Under the pieces are notes generated by a model. The model worked only from the letters and a program-made list of their open reading frames with translations. It ran no database searches and was not told the DNA's origin. A stretch of DNA of 64,000 nt from Chryseobacterium taichungense (lineage in GTDB: Bacteria; Bacteroidota; Bacteroidia; Flavobacteriales; Weeksellaceae): the NCBI RefSeq assembly GCF_900109935.1, contig NZ_FOBV01000001.1:372001-436000 (forward strand), read 5' to 3'. A program made the position numbers and the translations under genes. Every line of letters starts with the position of its first letter. Positions within the stretch are counted from its first letter, which is position 1. This document shows positions 18,465 through 24,595 of the stretch, one piece after another.

Positions 18465-18546
18465 TAGCCACGTATTTATAGGCAACGTTAGTATTATGAA
18501 ATCATCAAAAATAATGAGAGTATTTATCAGTATAAAATAATTTGTT

Positions 18547-18577
18547 AAAAGGGAGCTTTTGTAGCTCCTTTTTTATA
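18547..18577 (+). terminator. Terminator of the toxin-immunity pair
   Basis: Hairpin GGAGCT-TTTGT-AGCTCC flanked by A and T runs, 85 bases after the immunity gene. It differs from the terminator used by the cassettes downstream. Confidence 0.82.
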
Positions 18578-18673
18578 TCAATTTTAAGAGAAAAGTACCC
18601 ATTTGATAACAATAAAATTTCAAAAGAAATTGGATAAGGTGATAAATAAAAATCTCCAACTTTTTCATTTCAG

Positions 18674-19169
18674 AGATTAATTATTGGATGAGCTAGGCTG
18701 GAAGGGGAAATCAGCAAGCAAGCGTGGGAAATTCCTGGGAAGAGAATACATGAACAACAGGCAGATGAAGGCTCTTGAAAAATATATTGCGGAAACTTTG
18801 GGGGATGTAGGAGTAGTTATGCGAAAAGGAGAAGATAAATTTTTAGATGCCAGTGGAGCTCAGGCAGGTTTCTCTCCAATGAGCAGAGAGCTATTCTTTA
18901 GAAGAAGATTTACTTTTTATGAGGCTTTTCACGAGATACAACATGCTTTGGAATTTAAACTATTGGGAAAAGAAGCGTATTTGGAGGGAATGTTTGGAAC
19001 AAGGATTGAGCAATTACTTAGAAAATATAAAAGAGAAAAATATGTATATGATAAAATAATGGAGAAAAAGTATTTATTCAATGAATTAGAACTAAATGAT
19101 GCTGAAAGAGTACTTAATAGTGTGAAAAAAGAATTAGAATTAATAGGTATTGATTATAAAAAATTATAA
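18674..19169 (+). pseudogene. Silent zincin-type toxin module, 5'-truncated (cassette 1)
   Basis: Open frame of about 160 codons with no start: a TAA at 18678-18680 precedes it directly, the first codons read LLDELGW (TTG, not ATG) and the first in-frame ATG (18750) lies inside the domain. It carries HEIQH in YEAFHEIQHALEF, an HExxH zinc-protease motif, and is nearly identical over its first 110 residues to the module at 21273-21911, then diverges. Unlike the other cassettes it has lost the joint repeat; the homology begins abruptly at AATTATTGGATGA. It belongs to the zincin-like metallopeptidase toxin group of polymorphic toxins. It is probably a decayed store rather than an expressed gene. 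Confidence 0.78.
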
Positions 19170-19171
19170 AT

Positions 19172-19513
19172 ATGGAAAATAAAGAAAAGGTTATTGAAAA
19201 GGCACTGAAAATATTAGATCAGTTGAAATTTCAATATGGGAATTCTGAAGAGGATTTAGAGTTTATGAAAAAAACACTCCATTACGAAAATGTGAAAATG
19301 TATGATGGAAAGGTTTGGGAAAGTTATACATTTGTTATTTTTCATAATGTTTTCGATTTACCAGCAATTTATCACTGTATTGTAAACGCAGAAACTTTAC
19401 AACTAAAGGGTATTCAAGAAGATTTAGGAGTACAAGAAATAATTTATGATAAAGAAGGTAAAGCAATAGGCACAAAATTCATAAGCCCCTCATTTCCTTA
19501 TGACAAGCAATAA
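19172..19513 (+). CDS. Putative immunity protein, family A copy 1
   Basis: 113 residues, 2 bases behind the zincin module. It is one of four paralogues in the locus (also at 20884, 21916 and 22276) that share KMYDGKxW in the middle, an LKGIxxDxGVxEIIYD block, and the identical tail FISPSFPYDKQ. No domain family is recognised. Position behind each HExxH module suggests it blocks those toxins. The N-terminal halves differ more than the tails, as expected if they recognise different toxin variants. Confidence 0.68.
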   Translation: MENKEKVIEKALKILDQLKFQYGNSEEDLEFMKKTLHYENVKMYDGKVWESYTFVIFHNVFDLPAIYHCIVNAETLQLKGIQEDLGVQEIIYDKEGKAIGTKFISPSFPYDKQ

Positions 19514-19520
19514 GTAGGCA

Positions 19521-19550
19521 AAACCGCTCAAGAAATTGGGCGGTTTTTTT
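19521..19550 (+). terminator. Cassette terminator, copy 1
   Basis: Hairpin AAACCGCTCA-AGAAAT-TGGGCGGTTT followed by T7. The same element ends cassettes at 21238 and 22631. Confidence 0.88.
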
Positions 19551-19553
19551 GTT

Positions 19554-19606
19554 AGAAAGTTGCCAATTCTACGCAAGAGCTTTATAAATGGCTGGAAAAG
19601 GAGTTT
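19554..19606 (+). repeat. Joint repeat, copy 2 (head of cassette 2)
   Basis: Starts AGAAAGTTGCCAATTC and ends GAAAAGGAGTTT. It lies 4 bases behind the T run of the cassette terminator. In the frame of the long toxin gene it is preceded by TAG (19553-19555). Confidence 0.92.
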
Positions 19607-20221
19607 CTGGAAATGCTGGAAGCCATAAAAAGTGGTAAAGTTGCGGAATGGATTAGAAAGAAAATTGATACTATATTTGGAAGTGGTAATAGGGTTCATG
19701 ATGAAGTAATTGAGGATATTGAGGAGCTTTTCAGAAAAATTAATGACGGTTTTGGATTCGATGGGGGCAGGTTGTTAACTATAAAAGAGATTAAAAAACT
19801 TCGAAAATTATTAAAGGAACTTTATGATGTAGATTTGAAAATCGTAGATAAGGACTTTGGAATGAAGCAAAAGCTTAAAGACTGGAATGCAAGAGGTGTA
19901 GTAGGTTCTTTCAATCCAAGACTTAAAACTATGTTTTTGCGTTCAGAAGTTTCAGAGTTAACCGTTTTTCATGAAATGGTTCATATGAAAACCTGGAAAA
20001 GATTGTCACCTGAAGAGTATGCCAAACTACCCTTGTGGGAAGATGAAACAATAGTTTGGGATGCTATCTGCAAAACAAAAGATAAATGGACTAAAAGAGA
20101 ATTAGTTGATTCTTATGAATATGTAAATGATAGAATTAGAATACCAATGGGGCAACCGAAGTTAATTATTGACGAAATGGAAGAATTGGTGAAATTAAAA
20201 AAATTAGGAATGTTAAAATAA
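19556..20221 (+). pseudogene. Silent zincin-type toxin module with HEMVH motif (cassette 2)
   Basis: The frame is open from the codon after TAG 19553-19555 to TAA 20219-20221, about 221 codons, beginning KVANSTQELYKWLEKEF like the joint in the full-length toxin. The toxin part is different from the other zincin modules: FNPRLKTMFLRSEV, then TVFHEMVHMKTW (HExxH) and a C-terminal SYEYVNDRIR block, in the style of the zincin-like metallopeptidase toxin domains described for polymorphic toxins. There is no start codon ahead of the joint; an internal ATG at 19613 could only give a joint-less protein. It looks like a complete reserve tip ready to be swapped in. Confidence 0.8.
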
Positions 20222-20228
20222 ATTAGAA

Positions 20229-20546
20229 ATGAAACATACAGAAAAACAAATAGAGCAAATTGCAAAAGATATTTTAGAAAAAACTAACTTTATCTATGAC
20301 ACTAAAGAAAAAATGATTATTCGTGAAAATGAAGATTTATATTTGGATGGTAAAAAAATTAACTCTTGGAATGTATCTATATTTTTTGGAGAAGAAGATT
20401 GGGGCAAAAATCAATTAGCAGGACTTGTAATTAATGATGATAATGGGCATCCTATTTATTTACAACATAGTTTTAATAGTTTCATATATTATAAAGTTAA
20501 TGATAATGGAGAAATAATAACAGAAGTGAAACAGGGTAGCAAATAG
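20229..20546 (+). CDS. Putative immunity protein, family B
   Basis: 105 residues, 7 bases behind the HEMVH module. It begins MKHTEKQIEQIAKDILEKTN and carries SIFFGEEDWGKNQLAGLVIN in the middle. The family is not recognised. A second, frameshifted copy follows at 20548. As the first gene behind this toxin module, it is the best candidate for its cognate inhibitor. Base use is strongly A+T-rich, more so than the neighbouring housekeeping genes. Confidence 0.65.
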   Translation: MKHTEKQIEQIAKDILEKTNFIYDTKEKMIIRENEDLYLDGKKINSWNVSIFFGEEDWGKNQLAGLVINDDNGHPIYLQHSFNSFIYYKVNDNGEIITEVKQGSK

Positions 20547-20547
20547 A

Positions 20548-20881
20548 ATGAAACATACGGCAAAAGAAATAATTGAATTATCTAAAAAAATTCTAAATAA
20601 TTCTGGATTCGGTTATGATGACGAGAATCAAATAAAGTGTGTAGAATTAAATGAAGATTCTTTTTGGGTTATAACAAAAATCAAAACATTTGGCAGATTT
20701 CTTTTTTATGGGAAAACAGGATTTTGGTAAAAGCAGAGGTGCTTTCCTATATGTTGATGATAAAAAATTACCTCTTTTGTTAGTTCATTCACTTGGTCAA
20801 TCTAAAATTACCTATTCTTTATTAAATGATGGAAAAACCATTATTAGTAGTACTAATGTAAAGTTTACTATTGAAGAGTAA
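20548..20881 (+). pseudogene. Frameshifted second copy of immunity family B
   Basis: Begins MKHTAKEIIELSKKILNN, clearly paralogous to the gene before it, one base after its stop codon. The first frame stops at 20728-20730. The paralogous sequence continues one frame over from about 20690 (DFFFMGKQDFGKSRGAFLYV, matching the FFGEEDWGK block) to TAA at 20881. The indel must lie near 20665-20690, where runs of A occur. Either the gene is dead or a sequencing indel sits in the A runs. Confidence 0.75.
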
Positions 20882-20883
20882 AA

Positions 20884-21231
20884 ATGAAAAAAACAGAAAA
20901 ACGACAGCAAGTAATAAAAGCAACATTAAAAGTGCTAGACCAGTTAAAATTTCAATATGGAAATACACCCGAACATATTGATTTTATAGATGCTATTTTT
21001 TATGAAAAACAAAAGATGTATGACGGTAAAGAATGGAGTCATTATAGTGTAGACTTTTTTCATGATGTATTTGGTATTCCAACACCATATTATGCTGTTG
21101 TAGATGCAGAAACGATGAAGGTTAAAGGAATACATGTAGACCACGGAGTATTTGAAATTATTTATGATAAACAAGATAAGCCTGTAAAAATGAAATTCAT
21201 AAGCCCCTCATTCCCTTATGACAAGCAATAA
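20884..21231 (+). CDS. Putative immunity protein, family A copy 2
   Basis: 115 residues, 2 bases behind the broken family B copy. It shows the family A features KMYDGKEW, VKGIHVDHGVFEIIYD and the tail FISPSFPYDKQ. It is the last gene of cassette 2, followed by the cassette terminator. Three inhibitors behind one toxin module suggest immunity genes have accumulated here, perhaps when other toxin modules were lost. Confidence 0.66.
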   Translation: MKKTEKRQQVIKATLKVLDQLKFQYGNTPEHIDFIDAIFYEKQKMYDGKEWSHYSVDFFHDVFGIPTPYYAVVDAETMKVKGIHVDHGVFEIIYDKQDKPVKMKFISPSFPYDKQ

Positions 21232-21237
21232 ACAGTA

Positions 21238-21268
21238 TAACCGTCTAAGAAATTGGGCGGTTTTTTTG
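21238..21268 (+). terminator. Cassette terminator, copy 2
   Basis: AACCGTCTA-AGAAAT-TGGGCGGTT and T7, the same element as at 19521 with one arm slightly changed. Confidence 0.85.
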
Positions 21269-21270
21269 TT

Positions 21271-21325
21271 AGAAAGTTGCCAATTCCGCGCAATATCTTT
21301 ATAAATGGCTGGAAAAGGAGTTTTT
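21271..21325 (+). repeat. Joint repeat, copy 3 (head of cassette 3)
   Basis: AGAAAGTTGCCAATTC to GGAAAAGGAGTTTTT; preceded in frame by TAG at 21270-21272 and directly behind the terminator T run. Confidence 0.92.
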
Positions 21326-21911
21326 GGAATTGGTTGAAGCGATAAAGAGTGGTAGATTAGCCAATTACTTAAAGACCAAATTTAATCAACTATTAGGTCG
21401 AGAAGAAGAGGTTTTTGATGAATTATTGGATGAATTGGGATGGGAAGGGAAATCAGCAAGCAAGCGTGGGAAATTCCTGGGAAGAGAATACATGAACAAC
21501 AGGCAGATGAAAGCTCTTGAAAAATATATTGCGGAAGTTTTGGGGGATGTAGGAGTAGTTATGCGAAAAGGAGAAGATAAATTTTTAGATGCCAGTGGAG
21601 CTCAAGCAGGTTTCTCCCCAACAAGCAAAGAATTGTTTTTTAGGAAAAAGTTTACTTTTTATGAGGCTTTTCACGAGATACAACATGCTTTGGAATTTAA
21701 ACTGTTGGGGAAAGATGCGTATTTAGAAGGAATGTTTGGAACAAGAGCAGAAAAAGCAATAAGAACCTATAAACGGGAAAAATGGGTTTATGATAAAATA
21801 ATGGAAAAGAAACATCTATTTAATGAATTGGAATTAAAAGATGCAGACAGAGTTTTAAACGAAGTAATAAAAAAATTAGAATTAGAAGGAATTAATTACA
21901 AAAAGTTATAA
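21273..21911 (+). pseudogene. Silent zincin-type toxin module, intact domain (cassette 3)
   Basis: Open from the codon after TAG 21270-21272 to the stop at 21909-21911, about 212 codons, starting KVANSAQYLYKWLEKEF and continuing ELVEAIKSGRLANYL. It contains the same HEIQH zincin motif as cassette 1 (YEAFHEIQHALEF) plus about 50 additional upstream residues that cassette 1 lacks. Divergence from cassette 1 is confined to the last third. There is no ATG or other good start before the toxin domain. It appears to be a full, expression-silent replacement tip. Confidence 0.8.
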
Positions 21912-21915
21912 TAAA

Positions 21916-22272
21916 ATGGAAAAGATAGAAAAAGAAAAAGAAATAGTAAAAATTGTATTAAAGGTATTAGACGAATTAAAATTTAGTTATGATAAGAATG
22001 AAGAAGAGCTTGAATCTATGACTGCATATTATAATAAAAAAGAAAAAATGTATGATGGAAAAGAATGGGATTATTATAGCGTTTCCTTTTATACAGAATA
22101 CAATGAAGTAATGGGAGATGTATTTCTAAGAACTTGTTACGTAGATGCAGAAACTATGCAAGTAAAAGGAATACATGGAGATCATGGGGTTTGGGAAATT
22201 ATCTACAATGATAAAGGAATAGCTGTAAATAAAAAATTTATAAGCCCCTCATTTCCTTATGACAAACAGTAA
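21916..22272 (+). CDS. Putative immunity protein, family A copy 3
   Basis: 118 residues, 4 bases behind the zincin module of cassette 3. It has KMYDGKEW, VKGIHGDHGVWEIIYN and the tail FISPSFPYDKQ. It is slightly longer than its paralogues because of a few extra residues in the central EYNEVMGD region. Being first behind the module, it is the best cognate candidate. Confidence 0.66.
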   Translation: MEKIEKEKEIVKIVLKVLDELKFSYDKNEEELESMTAYYNKKEKMYDGKEWDYYSVSFYTEYNEVMGDVFLRTCYVDAETMQVKGIHGDHGVWEIIYNDKGIAVNKKFISPSFPYDKQ

Positions 22273-22275
22273 AAA

Positions 22276-22623
22276 ATGGAAAATCAATTAAGAGAAAAAA
22301 TAATAGAAAATGCGCTAAAAACATTAGACCAATTAAAATTTCAGTATGAAAATACAGAAGATGAATTAGAGCATATGAAAAAAGGATTATATCTTGAAAA
22401 GGGAAAAATGTATGATGGGAAAGTATGGGAAAGCTATACAACAACAGTATATCATAATGTATTTGATATTCCAAAAGCATATTATTGCATAATAGATGCT
22501 GAAACTTTACAACTAAAAGGTATCATGGAAGATTTAGGTGTACAAGAAATAATTTACGATAAAGAAGGTAAAGCAACAGGTACAAAATTTATAAGCCCCT
22601 CATTTCCTTATGACAAGCAATAA
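22276..22623 (+). CDS. Putative immunity protein, family A copy 4
   Basis: 115 residues, 3 bases behind copy 3 and closest to copy 1 (shared KVWESYT and LQLKGIxEDLGVQEIIYD). It ends FISPSFPYDKQ and is followed by the cassette terminator. Its likeness to copy 1 suggests that it guards against a toxin variant like cassette 1 rather than cassette 3. Confidence 0.66.
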   Translation: MENQLREKIIENALKTLDQLKFQYENTEDELEHMKKGLYLEKGKMYDGKVWESYTTTVYHNVFDIPKAYYCIIDAETLQLKGIMEDLGVQEIIYDKEGKATGTKFISPSFPYDKQ

Positions 22624-22630
22624 GTAGGCA

Positions 22631-22660
22631 AAACCGCTCAAGAAATTGGGCGGTTTTTTT
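22631..22660 (+). terminator. Cassette terminator, copy 3
   Basis: Identical hairpin to the one at 19521 (AAACCGCTCA ... TGGGCGGTTT, T7). Confidence 0.88.
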
Positions 22661-22663
22661 GTT

Positions 22664-22717
22664 AGAAAGTTGCCAATTCCGCGCAAGAGCTTTATAAATG
22701 GCTGGAAAAGGAGTTTT
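22664..22717 (+). repeat. Joint repeat, copy 4 (head of cassette 4)
   Basis: AGAAAGTTGCCAATTC to GGAAAAGGAGTTTTT, preceded in frame by TAG at 22663-22665. From here homology to the long toxin gene continues for about 480 bases. Confidence 0.92.
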
Positions 22718-23148
22718 TAGAGTTAATAGAAGCAGTAAAAAGTGGAAATTTTGCTCTTTATTTAAAGAAAAAATTCTATGAATTAATAGATGATGTGGAG
22801 GGTTTGCATAAATTGGCTTTTGGAAGATGGCTCAATAAATTTGACAAAGGTTTTTTCAATCATTTAGATGGAGAATTTAATACAAGTTTACTTGAGCGTA
22901 TACAACCTTCCGGTTTTAAATATCTTGACGAGTTTTTGGTTTCACAAGGCGGACACAGAGGTTCAGCTATTCTCGACGGAATTATTGATGTAGAAAAAAT
23001 AATAGAACCTGAAGGAATTTATTCTATGGCACAATTGCCCGATGATGTTCCTTTTAAGGCTAAAATCAGTATAAAATACAAAGATGGCTATTTGGTGAAA
23101 AATGCGGAATCTTCTATGTTCCCTAAAAATTGGGATGTTAAAGTATAG
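22666..23148 (+). pseudogene. Silent, 3'-truncated EndoU-like toxin copy (cassette 4)
   Basis: An open frame without a start, beginning KVANSAQELYKWLEKEF and nearly identical to residues 502-662 of the long toxin (HLDGEFN, GGHRG and SMFPKNWDVK are all present). Homology stops after GATGTTAAA (about 23142; long gene about 17917), and the frame ends two codons later at TAG 23146-23148. The last 60 or so residues of the EndoU-like toxin and any intact immunity gene are missing. It is either a deletion relic or a remnant of an earlier recombination at the right end of the locus. Confidence 0.85.
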
Positions 23149-23260
23149 ACAATTGCGGCGGAGAATCTTAAATCTTGACTGGCAAAATACAGAAATCTTT
23201 GAAGAGGATCTGGGAACCTCAATAATAATGACACTACCAAACAAAGGTGATCAGTGCTAT
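23149..23260 (+). other. Possible relic of an immunity gene
   Basis: About 110 bases between the truncated EndoU copy and the right array. One frame reads LDWQNTEIFEEDLGTSIIM, resembling FDWQNEDVFFRSNKYGVFF of the EndoU immunity protein at 18120. It continues into AAACAAAGGTGATCAG, which matches the 3' end of the 161-residue gene at 15156. The resemblance is short and uncertain. Confidence 0.35.
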
Positions 23261-23449
23261 TTAGCACACAGACCTAAACATTTTAGTCATTTGATGATCG
23301 CTTTAGGTCTTTTTACCTTCCGTTTAGTTCTTTGGGTTAAAGTTTTAGGTCTCTGGGTTAAATTTTTAGGTCTTTTGGTTAAAATTTTAAATCATTTGGC
23401 TAAAATTTTAGGTATTTTCATCAAAAATTTAGCAAAAATGAAATCAGAC
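23261..23449 (+). repeat. Right 21-bp tandem-repeat array flanking the toxin locus
   Basis: Nine 21-base units starting at 23261, 23282, 23303, 23324, 23345, 23366, 23387, 23408 and 23429. Typical unit TTAGGTCTTTTGGTTAAAATT. Unit order matches the left array, with one extra central unit, so the two arrays are copies of one ancestral element rather than independent expansions. Confidence 0.9.
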
Positions 23450-23476
23450 AGTTTTTGGCAACTGTCTGATTTTGTT
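23441..23476 (+). terminator. Terminator after the right array
   Basis: AAATCAGACAG ... CTGTCTGATTTTG hairpin, copy of the one at 15807-15842. The 190 bases behind it up to 23663 hold nothing I can name. Confidence 0.82.
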
Positions 23477-23663
23477 TTAGAATTAGGATCAAGTTTCCCA
23501 ACATTTTTTATAACACCTATTGATCCATTCAAGGAGAGCAATTGGAAGTGATTTTAGCCTGTATTTTATTTCAGATAATCATTGCATTAAATTCATGTCA
23601 ATTTTTGTAAATGAATTTGCATACATTCAAAGAATTAGTAATATTGTAAAATAATGTTAAACC

Positions 23664-24107
23664 ATGAAATCAAAATTACTTTTCCTTTTTGCGATATCGC
23701 TTTTATTGATTAGCTGTAACTTTAATCAAATTTATAGAGACCGTGAATCTGATAAAGCTGACGGAGAAAAAATTCCGCAAAAATTTTATTGGGAAGTCCG
23801 GTATGGAGGGAATCAGGATGATATTTATAAATTGTTCGGTGAAAAATTTTTCTCTGTCACTACTAAAGAAAAACTCACAGAACTCTTAAATATCACCAGT
23901 CAGATCGGCCCCGTACAGGAATATAATCTTACTAAATGGCAGACCTTAGTTGTAAAAGGAAGCAACTCTAAAAGTGAATATGTGTTCACTTATGACGTAA
24001 AAAGAGGCACTGAAAAAACGCAGGAAACCTTTACCTTGGAAAAAGATAAAAATGGTACTATCAAAATTGTCGGATATCGTGTCAATCAGGACTTATTGAA
24101 CAAATAA
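23664..24107 (+). CDS. Hypothetical lipoprotein
   Basis: 147 residues with a lipoprotein signal peptide (lipobox LLISC, cysteine at residue 18). The mature part is charged, with KFYWEVRYGGNQDDIYKLFG and a C-terminal strand-rich region. No family recognised, though the layout (short lipoprotein, DUF-like fold) is common in Flavobacteriia. It ends at a bidirectional terminator shared with the convergent gene at 24165. Confidence 0.75.
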   Translation: MKSKLLFLFAISLLLISCNFNQIYRDRESDKADGEKIPQKFYWEVRYGGNQDDIYKLFGEKFFSVTTKEKLTELLNITSQIGPVQEYNLTKWQTLVVKGSNSKSEYVFTYDVKRGTEKTQETFTLEKDKNGTIKIVGYRVNQDLLNK

Positions 24108-24144
24108 AAAAAGGATGGTAAATTATAAATTACCATCCTTTTTT
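24105..24144. terminator. Bidirectional terminator
   Basis: AAAAAAGGATGGTAA ... TTACCATCCTTTTTT with a short A+T loop, between two convergent genes; overlaps the stop of the upstream lipoprotein gene. Confidence 0.88.
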
Positions 24145-24164
24145 ATGCTAAGAAAATTTTTATT

Positions 24165-24530
24165 TCATTCCTTATATCGTTTAAAACTCATCTTCTGCTT
24201 TAGGTCTTTTTTATTCTGAAGCACAATATAATCGTTGTTAAGTTCTTCAATATCAAAAGATTTCTCCTGCCCAAACATTGTAATTTTAATGATTTTATTA
24301 GACTTTTCAATCTTATAAGTTCCCTGCATACCGCCAATCAGCGCTTTGGTTTTTCCATTTTTCATTTCCAGCGTTGCCGTACTGTCTTTGTTAAAGGTAA
24401 AAATTCCTGTTGAAGTTGTATTGGCAAAAAAATCCTGAGACCAGGAACCAATTAATATATTATAATCAAAATCATCCTTTTTATCAGAATTCAAGAATAA
24501 TAAAAGAAAAAAAGTAAATAAATATTTCAT
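24165..24530 (-). CDS. Hypothetical exported lipocalin-like protein
   Basis: 121 residues with a hydrophobic N-terminus (MKYLFTFFLLLFLNS) that looks like a signal peptide without a lipobox. The rest, with IGSWSQDFF, TGIFTFNKDSTATLEM and GTYKIEKSNKIIKI, has the strand pattern of small lipocalin-like domains (a starting GxW and repeated short strands). Function unknown. Confidence 0.65.
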   Translation of the reverse strand: MKYLFTFFLLLFLNSDKKDDFDYNILIGSWSQDFFANTTSTGIFTFNKDSTATLEMKNGKTKALIGGMQGTYKIEKSNKIIKITMFGQEKSFDIEELNNDYIVLQNKKDLKQKMSFKRYKE

Positions 24531-24595
24531 AATAATTAGTATTTAATTATAAAAATACAAAAATTATCTATCGCTAGATATTTAAATTTCAATTT

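Noticed and set aside
15648..23449. Tandem arrays as a CRISPR array
   Set aside because: Units are contiguous 21-mers with no unique spacers, and no cas gene is present. The 22-bp array at 30949 is rejected for the same reason.
23102..23551. Open frame of 149 codons across the right array
   Set aside because: It is the 21-bp repeat read in frame (seven-residue periodic GLWVKFL pattern), entered from the truncated EndoU copy; no start signal or family.
15156..23663. Prophage or conjugative element explanation of the toxin locus
   Set aside because: No integrase, structural, replication or transfer gene is visible, and no tRNA attachment site; duplication of cassettes explains the structure better.
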